This document shows, piece after piece, positions 7,169 through 13,558 of a stretch of DNA of 13,558 nucleotides. This DNA is from Caldisericota bacterium (GTDB lineage: Bacteria; Caldisericota; JANLFM01), in NCBI GenBank assembly GCA_024655865.1, contig JANLFM010000013.1, positions 39,009 to 52,566 of the forward strand. Reading direction: 5' to 3'. The translations under genes and the position numbers were made by a program. A model generated the notes under the pieces. It saw only the letters and a program-made list of their open reading frames with translations, made no database searches and was not told the origin of the DNA. Within the stretch, counting starts at the first letter, position 1. Every line of letters starts with the position of its first letter.

Positions 7169-7404
7169 CTTTCCTTTATCCATTCTATTATTTTATGCGG
7201 TGAGCGTCCTCCCCGCAAAATCCGCAAAGCCCTGGTATCGCACCCTAAAAATCGAGCCAGAACCTCGAGACACTCTGAGTTCGCCCTGCCCTTAGATGGT
7301 GGAGATTTAACTTCCACCACAAGGGAATCGTCTCCTAAAGCTCGAACCGATTGCCCTTTTGAGGAAGACAAAACTTTCACCTTGAAGAGCTTCCTATCAA
7401 CCAC
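7165..7404 (-). CDS. DUF167/YggU family protein
   Basis: A 79-residue protein of the DUF167 (YggU) family, whose function is not established. The family pattern is clear: a first strand LFKVKVLSSSKG, DSLVVEVKSPPSKGRAN (GRAN in place of the common GKAN), helix ECLEVLARFLG, then ALRILRGGRSPHKIIEW. The start is GTG at 7404-7402, overlapping the divIVA stop by 8 nt, with no obvious Shine-Dalgarno. The stop overlaps the lipoprotein gene as ATGA. DUF167 genes often sit near divIVA or yggT-type division genes, as here. Confidence 0.88.
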   Translation of the reverse strand: MVDRKLFKVKVLSSSKGQSVRALGDDSLVVEVKSPPSKGRANSECLEVLARFLGCDTRALRILRGGRSPHKIIEWIKER

Positions 7405-7855
7405 CCCGATTTTCAGTGCGGTCCAATATCTCTGAGAAGCTTAAGAGCAACGCTCGGACCTCAGCTCTGAGACGCTCATAGAGCATGCGCATTTCCTGGA
7501 GTTTTCGGTTCGCTTCCTCAGAGGCCTTTTCGGCATCCAATTGAGCCTGGCTTTTAATGAGTTCTGCTTCCTTTTGGGCGCTGTTTTTTATCTCTTCCGC
7601 TACTTTCTGGGCAAGGAGCAGGGAGTTCCTGAGATTCTCCTCCATGCTCCTGTAATCCTCCAATTTTTGCGCCAGGGAGCCCAGCTCTTCCTTCAAAGCA
7701 GCATTTTCCCGATAGAGAGTTTCGTAATCGGAAGAAAGAGCGCTCAGGAATTCGTCAACTTCCTGCCTGTTATACCCCCGGAAGGATATGGAAAATTCCT
7801 TCCTGGAAAGGTCAAGGGGTGTAATTTTTAGATTTGGCGAGCTATTAGGTGGCAC
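7397..7855 (-). CDS. divIVA: DivIVA-domain coiled-coil protein
   Basis: DivIVA proteins bind negatively curved membrane at poles and septa and recruit division or cell-wall factors. The 152 residues have the diagnostic N-terminal domain at about 11-51: [18 protein letters not shown], with F25-R26 aligning with the membrane-inserting F17-R18 of B. subtilis, then [15 protein letters not shown] long heptad-rich coiled coil fills about 52-140 (many Glu, Lys, Leu and Ala). The C-terminus is short. The best start is GTG at 7855-7853, 28 nt inside oppF and without a visible Shine-Dalgarno. It leaves about eight extra N-terminal residues compared with B. subtilis, so the start is uncertain. Neighbouring lspA and pseudouridine synthase genes recall the divIVA-ileS-lspA-ylyB region of Bacillota; ileS is absent. 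Confidence 0.9.
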   Translation of the reverse strand: MPPNSSPNLKITPLDLSRKEFSISFRGYNRQEVDEFLSALSSDYETLYRENAALKEELGSLAQKLEDYRSMEENLRNSLLLAQKVAEEIKNSAQKEAELIKSQAQLDAEKASEEANRKLQEMRMLYERLRAEVRALLLSFSEILDRTENRGG

Positions 7856-8826
7856 CAGACTATATGGTTATTTCCAACGTCCACGGGCTCCGGGATTTCC
7901 TTGTCGCAGGGCTCGAAACGATAGCGGCAGCGCGTATGGAATACGCAGCCTTTCGGCGGATTAATGGGGCTAGGGATGTCACCCTGGAGGATAATCCTTT
8001 GCTTTTTCACATCTGGATCGGGAACCGGAACCGCAGAAAGCAGGGCCTGAGTGTAGGGATGCAAGGGATTTCCAAAAAGATCCTCGTTATTCGCGGTCTC
8101 CATTAATTTGCCCAGGTACATTACCGCTACTCTATCGGACATATGTTTCACCACTGCCAGGTCGTGAGCGATGAAGAGGTAAGTAAGATTGAAGCGCCCC
8201 TGGAGTTCAATCAGCAGGTTAATAATCTGGGATTGAATGGAAACATCCAGAGCGGAGACAGGCTCGTCAGCTACGATAAATTTGGGGTTCATAGCCAGGG
8301 CGCGAGCGATACCGATCCTTTGCCTCTGTCCACCGGAAAACTCGTGAGGGTAACGCCTCAAGTACTCAGGGCGGAGACCCACAATCTCCATCAGCTCCTT
8401 AACCCTTTCCTCGCGTTCCTTGCGTGTACCTATTCCGTGAACCAACAGAGGTTCGCCGATGATATCCCCAACTGGAAATCTGGGGTTTAAGGAGCCAAAG
8501 GGGTCCTGGAAAATAATTTGCATATCCCGCCTTAAGACTCTCAGTTCGTGAGGCTTCATTTTAAAGACATTCTTGCCCTCGAACCAAACCTCTCCCCTCG
8601 TTGGCTCCATGAGTCTTAAGATGGTCCGGCCAACGGTGGTCTTCCCGCTTCCGCTTTCCCCTACCAAACCAAGGGTTTTCCCTTTGGGGATTTCGAAGCT
8701 CACGCCATCCACGGCTTTCACGTCACCCACATGGCGGCCGATAATACCTCGAATTATGGGAAAGTACTTAACTAAGTTGTTAACTTTGATAAATACGGTA
8801 TCCTGATTTTGCTTGATGTCCTCCAT
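7828..8826 (-). CDS. oppF: Oligopeptide/dipeptide ABC transporter ATP-binding protein, OppF type
   Basis: One of two ATPases driving peptide import, on the inner face of the membrane. The 332 residues contain Walker [10 protein letters not shown] (56-64), Q-loop Q107, signature FSGGQRQ (163-169), Walker B FIVADEP (183-189) and switch H221. The C-terminal oligo/dipeptide extension starts at HPYTQALL (256) and carries four Cys (C294, C300, C307, C325), the spacing linked with a [4Fe-4S] site in OppD/DppD-type ATPases. ATG at 8826 follows GGAGGAG (8840-8834) by 7 nt. It sits 2 nt after the oppD stop. The 3' end overlaps divIVA by 28 nt. Confidence 0.95.
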   Translation of the reverse strand: MEDIKQNQDTVFIKVNNLVKYFPIIRGIIGRHVGDVKAVDGVSFEIPKGKTLGLVGESGSGKTTVGRTILRLMEPTRGEVWFEGKNVFKMKPHELRVLRRDMQIIFQDPFGSLNPRFPVGDIIGEPLLVHGIGTRKEREERVKELMEIVGLRPEYLRRYPHEFSGGQRQRIGIARALAMNPKFIVADEPVSALDVSIQSQIINLLIELQGRFNLTYLFIAHDLAVVKHMSDRVAVMYLGKLMETANNEDLFGNPLHPYTQALLSAVPVPDPDVKKQRIILQGDIPSPINPPKGCVFHTRCRYRFEPCDKEIPEPVDVGNNHIVWCHLIARQI

Positions 8827-8828
8827 CT

Positions 8829-9821
8829 CTAAGCTCCTCCGGGTTTAAGGGGATAAAAACAACGCACCCAGTGATTGGGAGAAATTTCTTCTAATTGAGG
8901 CAATTCCTCGCGGCATCTGTCCTGTGCAAAGGAGCAGCGTGGGTGAAAAGCACACCCCTTGGGCATGTTGTAGGGACTGGGAACTACACCGGGAATCGTA
9001 GGTAAGGGCTCCTTGGTGCGTTTACGGTCCAGTCGAGGAATAGAAATCAAAAGTCCTCCTGTGTATGGATGACGTGGGGCTTTGAAAATTTCCCTGGCCA
9101 CAGCGTACTCCACGATCTTCCCGGAGTACATCACAGCAATATGCTCCGCCATCTCGGCGACTACTGCCAGGTTGTGAGTAATGAGAAGAATGGCCATGCC
9201 CAGTTTTTCTTTTAAAGACTTCATCAGTTCCAGAATTTGAGCCTGAATGGTCACGTCCAGAGCAGTCGTGGGTTCATCAGCGATTAGAAGGTCAGGGTTG
9301 CAGGATAGAGCCATTGCGATCATAACCCTCTGCCTCATGCCTCCGCTCATCTGGTGAGGATATTCTTTAACGCGGCGCTCCGGAGAAGGGATGCCCACAA
9401 GCTCCAGCATCTCTACTGTTTTCTTCCAGGCCTCGCTCCGGGATACTCCCTGATGCAGCATTACGGCCTCAGCTATTTGATCGCCAATAGTATAGACGGG
9501 GTTTAAGGATGTCATTGGCTCCTGGAAAATCATGGAAATTTCCGCACCCCTGATTTTCCTCATTTCGTGGGGGCTTTTCTTCAACAGGTCTTCGCCCTTG
9601 AACCAGATTTCACCGCCCACTATCTTTCCAGGAGGGCTCTGCACAAGCTGCATAATAGATAACGAGGTTACACTTTTCCCACAAGCAGACTCCCCCACCA
9701 ACCCCATGGTCTCCCCGGCTAAAATCTGGAAGCTTACATCGTCCACAGCTGGCACTACACCCTCATCGGTGTAAAAATATGTCTTCAAGTTTTTGACTTC
9801 CAAAAGCACCTGGTCCTTCAA
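8829..9821 (-). CDS. oppD: Oligopeptide/dipeptide ABC transporter ATP-binding protein, OppD type
   Basis: Partner ATPase of OppF. The 330 residues show Walker A GESACGKS (43-50), Q-loop Q100, signature MSGGMRQ (158-164), Walker B LLIADEP (178-184) and switch H216. The C-terminal oligo_HPY extension starts at HPYTGGLL (251) and has C290, C296, C303 and C321 in the same spacing as OppF. The start is TTG at 9821-9819, supported by GAGGTG (9832-9827) at 5 nt; no ATG fits. Gaps to oppC (26 bp) and oppF (2 bp) are short, so it belongs to the same transcript. The substrate could be di- or oligopeptides, or another OppA-class ligand. Confidence 0.95.
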   Translation of the reverse strand: MKDQVLLEVKNLKTYFYTDEGVVPAVDDVSFQILAGETMGLVGESACGKSVTSLSIMQLVQSPPGKIVGGEIWFKGEDLLKKSPHEMRKIRGAEISMIFQEPMTSLNPVYTIGDQIAEAVMLHQGVSRSEAWKKTVEMLELVGIPSPERRVKEYPHQMSGGMRQRVMIAMALSCNPDLLIADEPTTALDVTIQAQILELMKSLKEKLGMAILLITHNLAVVAEMAEHIAVMYSGKIVEYAVAREIFKAPRHPYTGGLLISIPRLDRKRTKEPLPTIPGVVPSPYNMPKGCAFHPRCSFAQDRCREELPQLEEISPNHWVRCFYPLKPGGA

Positions 9822-9826
9822 TTTTT

Positions 9827-9832
9827 CACCTC
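9827..9832 (-). promoter_or_regulatory. Shine-Dalgarno site that fixes the oppD TTG start
   Basis: The minus strand reads GAGGTG, then AAAAA, then TTG. No other start codon near the N-terminus has comparable support. Confidence 0.65.
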
Positions 9833-9847
9833 ATTTACAAGTTGGAA

Positions 9848-10747
9848 TTAAATCTTCAAGCGGGGATCAAGGGCATCCCTTAAACCGTCTCCCATGAAGT
9901 TAAAGGAGAGAACGGTAATAAACAGGAAGAACCCGGGATAGAAAATTAACCATGGGCCGTTTCCGGGAGCGAAAATGTATTCGGCAGCGGTTTGCAAAAT
10001 ATTTCCCCATGAAGGTAGCGGGGGTTGAATTCCCAGACCCAGATAACTGAGGGCAGCCTCTCCCACGATATTTCCGCCCATGGCGAGTGTGGTAGAAACG
10101 ATAATGGGAGCCATGGAGTTCAGGAGCAGGTGGCGCACCATGATTCTCCAGTTTGAAGCACCAACCGCTTTAGCTGCTTCCACAAATTCCATATTTTTTA
10201 GGGAGAGAACCACGCCTCTAACCAGACGAGCATCGCCCATCCAGCCAAAGGCCACGAAAATTCCCACCAGCGTCCAGAACCCAGGACCAAAAGCCATGGC
10301 CAGCACAAGATAAAGGGGAATGTAGGGCAGGGACATCATGACGTCTGTGAATCGCATTAAAGCCTCGTCAATCCACCCCCCAAAGAATGCCGATACAACG
10401 CCTATCAGCGAGCCGATCACAACCGAAGCTACTGCCGAAATAAAACCCACAGCGATTGAGACCCGACCACCATAAAGGATACGTGCTACAACGTCTCTAC
10501 CCAGGTCGTCGGTGCCAAACCAGTGCTGGGCGGATGGGAGAGCATAACGGCCAGTCAAGTCCTGAGAAACATAATCATTTCCGGTAAAGTAAACATAGAG
10601 CGGATATCCAGCATAACAAGCCAGAATCATAAAAATGATCACTGCCCCGCCGAACATTGCCAGTTTATGCTTGCGGAAGCGGGTCCACACCATCTGCCAG
10701 TAGGAGAAGGATGGAGCTAATTCAACTGTTACATCAGCGACAGCCAT
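9848..10747 (-). CDS. oppC: Peptide ABC transporter permease, OppC/DppC type
   Basis: Second membrane permease of the importer. The 299 residues comprise a cytoplasmic N-terminus with RFRKHKLAMFGG (23-34), a first membrane helix (about 33-53), the OppC-type HWFGTDDLGRDVVARILYGGR segment (split at 75-95), further helices, and the EAA coupling loop (EFVEAAKAVGASNWRI, 187-202) that contacts the ATPases. GEAALSYLGLGIQPPLPSWG and a C-terminal DGLRDALDPR are also typical. ATG at 10747-10745 follows AGGAGG (10758-10753) by 5 nt. The oppB stop codon TAG overlaps this Shine-Dalgarno site, so translation of the two permeases is likely linked. Confidence 0.96.
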   Translation of the reverse strand: MAVADVTVELAPSFSYWQMVWTRFRKHKLAMFGGAVIIFMILACYAGYPLYVYFTGNDYVSQDLTGRYALPSAQHWFGTDDLGRDVVARILYGGRVSIAVGFISAVASVVIGSLIGVVSAFFGGWIDEALMRFTDVMMSLPYIPLYLVLAMAFGPGFWTLVGIFVAFGWMGDARLVRGVVLSLKNMEFVEAAKAVGASNWRIMVRHLLLNSMAPIIVSTTLAMGGNIVGEAALSYLGLGIQPPLPSWGNILQTAAEYIFAPGNGPWLIFYPGFFLFITVLSFNFMGDGLRDALDPRLKI

Positions 10748-10756
10748 TTTTTCCTC

Positions 10757-11758
10757 CTAAGAGTAACGTATTCTGGGGTCTACGACTGCATAAAGGATAT
10801 CAGCCACCAGGTTAAAAATAATAGTGATTACTGCAAGGAACAGAATATCAGTCATAGCAACAGCATAGTCCTTCCCAAGCACTGCCTGGTAGAGCATGCG
10901 GCCCACCCCTGGATAGGCAAAGACAGTCTCTGTGATCACAGCACCGGCAAAAAGACCGGGTATGGAAAGAGTGAGGATAGTGACCATGGGAATAAGAGCG
11001 TTGCGCAAGGCGTGCTTGTAGACCACCTTGTTTTCCGGAAGCCCTTTTGCCCGTGCAGTGCGCACATAATCTGCCCTGATTACCTCAAGCAAGGAAGAAC
11101 GCATATACCTTGTCCAGTGTGCCATGTTGTAAATGGCCAGGACCATGGTGGGCAGGAAAAGATGCCATAGCCTGTCATAGAAAGTTCCCTGATAAGGCTT
11201 CCCAAAGGACATGATATCGCCGGCTGGAAATAGAGGAAAACCTAAAAGTCGGGAGGGAATGAGGTGGAAGATAATGATGGACATTAAGCCCAGCCAGAAA
11301 GTTGGCAGGGACATCCCCAGGAAGGAGAGCGTGGTAAAGGTGTAGTCGAAAGTGGAGTATTGCCTCAGCGCTGAATAAATCCCAATTGGTATGGCGATTA
11401 TCAGCGAAATTAACAGGGAGAAACCCATCAAAATGAGAGAGTTGGGTAAAAAGAGCATTATAGCCCCGAATGCTGTCTGGCTTGGCCAGATTCGTGACCA
11501 GCCCCATTCTCCTTGCATTATTTGCTTGAGCCAATAAAAGTACTGAACGTAAAGTGGTAAAGGCTTCCCTGAAGCATCTACTAACCCTAATCTCATCTTC
11601 TCCCTTAAAACATCCTCTGGATGCACGCGGGGATTAAGCATAATCATATACTCCGCGGGGTCAGGTCCGGACAAACGCAAAAGCAAAAAAGTGAGGATGG
11701 AGATGAGAATCAGGATGGGAATCATCTGCAGGAATCTACGCACTATGTAGGTAAACAC
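10757..11758 (-). CDS. oppB: Peptide ABC transporter permease, OppB/DppB type
   Basis: First membrane permease of the importer. The 333 residues begin with the family-typical YIVRRFLQMIPIL and a first membrane helix (about 10-30). An extracytoplasmic region with LPLYVQYFYWL (67-77) follows, then five further helices. The EAA loop is at about 230-257 (DYVRTARAKGLPENKVVYKH). The protein ends DILYAVVDPRIRY, as usual for OppB. The start is GTG at 11758-11756, preceded by AAAGGAGAG (11775-11767) at 8 nt. A 173-bp gap separates it from oppA, the only sizeable gap in the importer operon. Confidence 0.96.
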   Translation of the reverse strand: MFTYIVRRFLQMIPILILISILTFLLLRLSGPDPAEYMIMLNPRVHPEDVLREKMRLGLVDASGKPLPLYVQYFYWLKQIMQGEWGWSRIWPSQTAFGAIMLFLPNSLILMGFSLLISLIIAIPIGIYSALRQYSTFDYTFTTLSFLGMSLPTFWLGLMSIIIFHLIPSRLLGFPLFPAGDIMSFGKPYQGTFYDRLWHLFLPTMVLAIYNMAHWTRYMRSSLLEVIRADYVRTARAKGLPENKVVYKHALRNALIPMVTILTLSIPGLFAGAVITETVFAYPGVGRMLYQAVLGKDYAVAMTDILFLAVITIIFNLVADILYAVVDPRIRYS

Positions 11759-11766
11759 TTTTGATT

Positions 11767-11775
11767 CTCTCCTTT
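11767..11775 (-). promoter_or_regulatory. Shine-Dalgarno site of oppB
   Basis: The minus strand reads AAAGGAGAG, 8 nt before the GTG start. It supports GTG at 11758 over later in-frame codons. Confidence 0.65.
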
Positions 11776-11827
11776 ATGGCTTTCTATTTGTTCTATTTTT
11801 TTTAACATCTTCTTTGCAGTCTTTTTA

Positions 11828-11856
11828 TATTTACTAAATTTTAGTTTAAATATCAA
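11828..11856 (-). promoter_or_regulatory. Weak promoter candidate upstream of oppB
   Basis: On the minus strand, TTGATA (11856-11851, 5/6 match to TTGACA) is followed after 17 nt by TAAATA (11833-11828, only 3/6). A better -10 (TATAAA, 11829-11824) would need a 21-nt spacer. The region is strongly AT-rich, so chance matches are expected. If real, it would let oppBCDF be transcribed apart from oppA. Confidence 0.22.
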
Positions 11857-11868
11857 CTTTTCCTTTTA

Positions 11869-11900
11869 AGTGTGGTAGCCCCTTTCGGGGCTACCACACT
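11869..11900 (-). other. Perfect 14-bp hairpin between oppA and oppB (mRNA stabiliser, attenuator or terminator)
   Basis: A perfect inverted repeat: arms 11869-11882 and 11887-11900 with a 4-nt loop. In the oppA transcript the stem ends in four C-G pairs closed by a GAAA (GNRA) tetraloop, so the RNA hairpin should be very stable. It begins 31 nt after the oppA stop. The minus strand continues TTAAAAGGAAAA, not a U-tract, so a standard intrinsic terminator is not supported. A short second inverted repeat (CCTTA/TAAGG, 11901-11913) lies on the oppA side. Many importer operons have a hairpin after the binding-protein gene that protects its mRNA and lowers permease expression; that role is inferred here. 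The rest of the gap (11759-11868) is AT-rich with nothing further recognised beyond the sites listed. Confidence 0.75.
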
Positions 11901-11931
11901 CCTTACTTTAAGGCGTCAAAGGATTCTCGTA

Positions 11932-13558
11932 TTACTCCCAGTACCAGTAGGCCACGTTCCAGGTGATCGAGGACCAGTTAGGATCGTCAATTCCCTGGAG
12001 ACGAGCTTTGTAGAGAGCGGCGTCAGCGGTGAAGAGTAACGGCACAACTGGCATATCTTGGAGCAGGATACGCTGAGCCATGAGGTTAGCTTCCTTAGCC
12101 TTGGCAACATCAAAGGTATCCTGGATCACCTGTGCCCACTTGTCGTACTCAGGGTTGGAATATCCGCAGTAGTTCTGTCCCTGTGGGTTCTCGGGCCAGG
12201 CAATGCGGTCTCCGCGGAAGACGTCGGTCACAGGGTAACGAGGATCAGTGGAACCCCAAGCGAACTCGACCATGTCAGGGTAGCCTCTCTTGTAGCCTGC
12301 CCAGCTGTCGGTGAAGAAAACTCCACCGGGTTTGAAGTCCAGATTGACCTTGATGCCCACATCGGCCAGGTTCTTTTGCCAGATCGTGGCCATCTGCTGG
12401 CGGTCAGTTCTGTTGGTTGTGGAGAGCTGAACCTCTAACTTCTTTCCGCCTTTGTCGCGGATGCCATCCCCATCGGTGTCCTTCCAGCCAGCCTCATCCA
12501 AAAGTTGTTTGGCCTTTTCCGGATTGTATGTGGGCACGAGATCCAGGCCAATTTCCTCGGCGGTGACGAACACGATCGCTACAGCGGGCGGGCACATGGA
12601 GAAGGCAGGCGGCTCATAGCCCTTGTAGAGAACAGTAGAAGCCTCTTCTCTGTTCACAGCGTTAGCGATGGCCAGGCGGACCTTGCGTCCGGACTCAGGA
12701 TCATCTGGTGGGTTGAAGATGGGGTGCTTCACGCCATCGTAGTTCCACAGGTTGAACTCAATGTGCTCGGTGTAGGTGGAGGGGTGAATCTCGTAAACCA
12801 CTCCCGGAATAGCATTTAGGTTGTCGATGGCCGTAGACGTGGTCACACCGATTCCGGGGATGGTGAGGTCTAAGTCACCGGAAGCGATACGGGCGTAAAT
12901 GGTGGAAGCATCGGGGATGAAGAGCCAGACGAGCTTCTTGATGTTGGGTTTGCCGAAGTGGTAGTCATCGCGGGCAGAGAGGGTCATAGAGGAACCCACG
13001 GTCCAGGAGTCGATCTTGTAGGCACCATGGCCCAGAGGATAGGTGTTCACATCAGAGCGGAAGAAGCCCTCGGGGTTGGTGGCCACGAGATCGGCGTATT
13101 TGTGCTTGGCCAGGGAGAAGGGAGGTCCATACACGGCAGCGGACTTCTCAGAGGAGTAGACGACTTTCAGGGTGTAGTCATCAAGCTTCTCGATACTTAC
13201 TACTGAATCTTCGGGATCACGAGAGTCAGCAGGAATGGCCTCGTTAATCAAAACCTCGTGGCCGAAAATGGCGTCGTCTAATGTTACCTGGACACCGTCA
13301 GACCAGTAGACGGGGGTCTTGCGCAGGTGCCAGGTAACCTCCATAGTACCGTCCTCATTGATCTTCACCAGACCATTCTCTAAAGAGGGGACCTCCTGAG
13401 CGAAGATGGGATAGTAGACACCCTTCTGCTCGGTTCCTTTACCCTCGGGAGCGACGCCAATCCAACCATCAAGAGTGCAGTTCAGAATCATGCTCTTGGC
13501 CGCCATGTTGTTGTGGTAGGGATACATCTTGGCCGGCTCCTGAGCCATACCGATAACG
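11932..13558 (-). CDS. oppA: Peptide ABC transporter substrate-binding protein, SBP_bac_5 family (5' end cut off)
   Basis: Extracytoplasmic binding protein that delivers peptides (or another OppA-class ligand) to OppBCDF. The frame stays open past the ATG at 13548 to the window edge, reading VIGMAQEPAKMYPY. This is the usual start of the mature protein after the signal sequence, so the ATG is internal and the signal peptide or lipobox lies outside. About 541 residues are visible. SBP_bac_5 features include VTWHLRKTPVYWSDG with the following DDAIFGHEVL, a YPLGHGAYKIDSW segment, VRLAIANAVNREE, and a C-terminal KQLLDEAGWKDTDGDGIRD plus QRILLQDMPVVPLLF. By eye its codons favour G/C third positions (AAG, GAG, GTG) more than the neighbours do, consistent with high expression. 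The TAA stop is 31 nt before the hairpin. Confidence 0.94.
   Translation of the reverse strand, partial: VIGMAQEPAKMYPYHNNMAAKSMILNCTLDGWIGVAPEGKGTEQKGVYYPIFAQEVPSLENGLVKINEDGTMEVTWHLRKTPVYWSDGVQVTLDDAIFGHEVLINEAIPADSRDPEDSVVSIEKLDDYTLKVVYSSEKSAAVYGPPFSLAKHKYADLVATNPEGFFRSDVNTYPLGHGAYKIDSWTVGSSMTLSARDDYHFGKPNIKKLVWLFIPDASTIYARIASGDLDLTIPGIGVTTSTAIDNLNAIPGVVYEIHPSTYTEHIEFNLWNYDGVKHPIFNPPDDPESGRKVRLAIANAVNREEASTVLYKGYEPPAFSMCPPAVAIVFVTAEEIGLDLVPTYNPEKAKQLLDEAGWKDTDGDGIRDKGGKKLEVQLSTTNRTDRQQMATIWQKNLADVGIKVNLDFKPGGVFFTDSWAGYKRGYPDMVEFAWGSTDPRYPVTDVFRGDRIAWPENPQGQNYCGYSNPEYDKWAQVIQDTFDVAKAKEANLMAQRILLQDMPVVPLLFTADAALYKARLQGIDDPNWSSITWNVAYWYWE

Noticed and set aside
11175-11534. Minus-strand frame of 119 codons in another frame of oppB
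   Set aside because: It lies wholly inside the well-supported permease gene and has no membrane or domain pattern of its own.
11869-11900. Standard rho-independent terminator after oppA
   Set aside because: The stem is strong, but neither strand has a U-run directly after it, and the downstream importer genes have to be transcribed. It is kept as a hairpin of open function.
12058-12438. Plus-strand frame of 126 codons opposite oppA
   Set aside because: Long antisense frames are expected in a gene with strong G/C third-position bias; no family features are seen.
1-13558. Mobile element, CRISPR array, tRNA or phage module
   Set aside because: No transposase, integrase, repeat-spacer pattern, tRNA cloverleaf or terminal repeats were seen on either strand by eye.

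Overview
All recognisable genes lie on the minus strand, in one nearly gap-free run of 17 genes read from the right edge to the left edge. Both end genes are cut by the window: oppA lacks its N-terminus at the right edge and rlmN lacks its C-terminus at the left edge. I see no rRNA, tRNA, CRISPR array, insertion sequence, integrase or phage gene, and no plus-strand gene.

Order of transcription: (1) an oligopeptide/dipeptide ABC importer, oppA-oppB-oppC-oppD-oppF (13558 to 7828). It has one 173-bp gap after oppA, which holds a perfect 14-bp hairpin and AT-rich DNA. (2) A cell-envelope and housekeeping group: DivIVA-like coiled-coil protein, DUF167/YggU protein, a small lipoprotein of unknown role, surE, lspA and an RluD-type pseudouridine synthase (7855 to 4619). 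(3) A macromolecular-synthesis group: remA (DUF370), gmk, rpoZ, a PriA homologue, fmt and rlmN (4567 to 1). Group 3 keeps the order of the Bacillus remA-gmk-rpoZ-(coaBC)-priA-(def)-fmt-(rsmB)-rlmN cluster, with the genes in brackets absent.

The genes are tightly packed. Ten of the fifteen junctions with both ends resolved overlap, several as ATGA, GTGA or TGATG, so translational coupling is likely. GTG and TTG starts are common (oppB, oppD, divIVA, DUF167, remA, rpoZ, priA). A TTGACA-type promoter candidate at the end of the pseudouridine synthase gene could drive group 3 separately, and a weaker one lies in the oppA-oppB gap.

The organism is a bacterium with moderate GC. DivIVA, RemA and the Bacillota-type gene order suggest Bacillota or a deep-branching relative such as Atribacterota. 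The sequence alone does not settle this, and the placement is an inference.

The most unusual feature is the PriA homologue. Its reading frame is intact and its zinc-binding cysteines are all present, but every ATPase/helicase motif is degenerate (Walker A, DEEH box, SATP motif, the K of the KGH motif, arginine-finger motif). It looks like a structural, non-helicase primosome protein, as has been noted for actinobacterial PriA. I found no clear evidence of a wholly new system; the other points of interest are regulatory and organisational.
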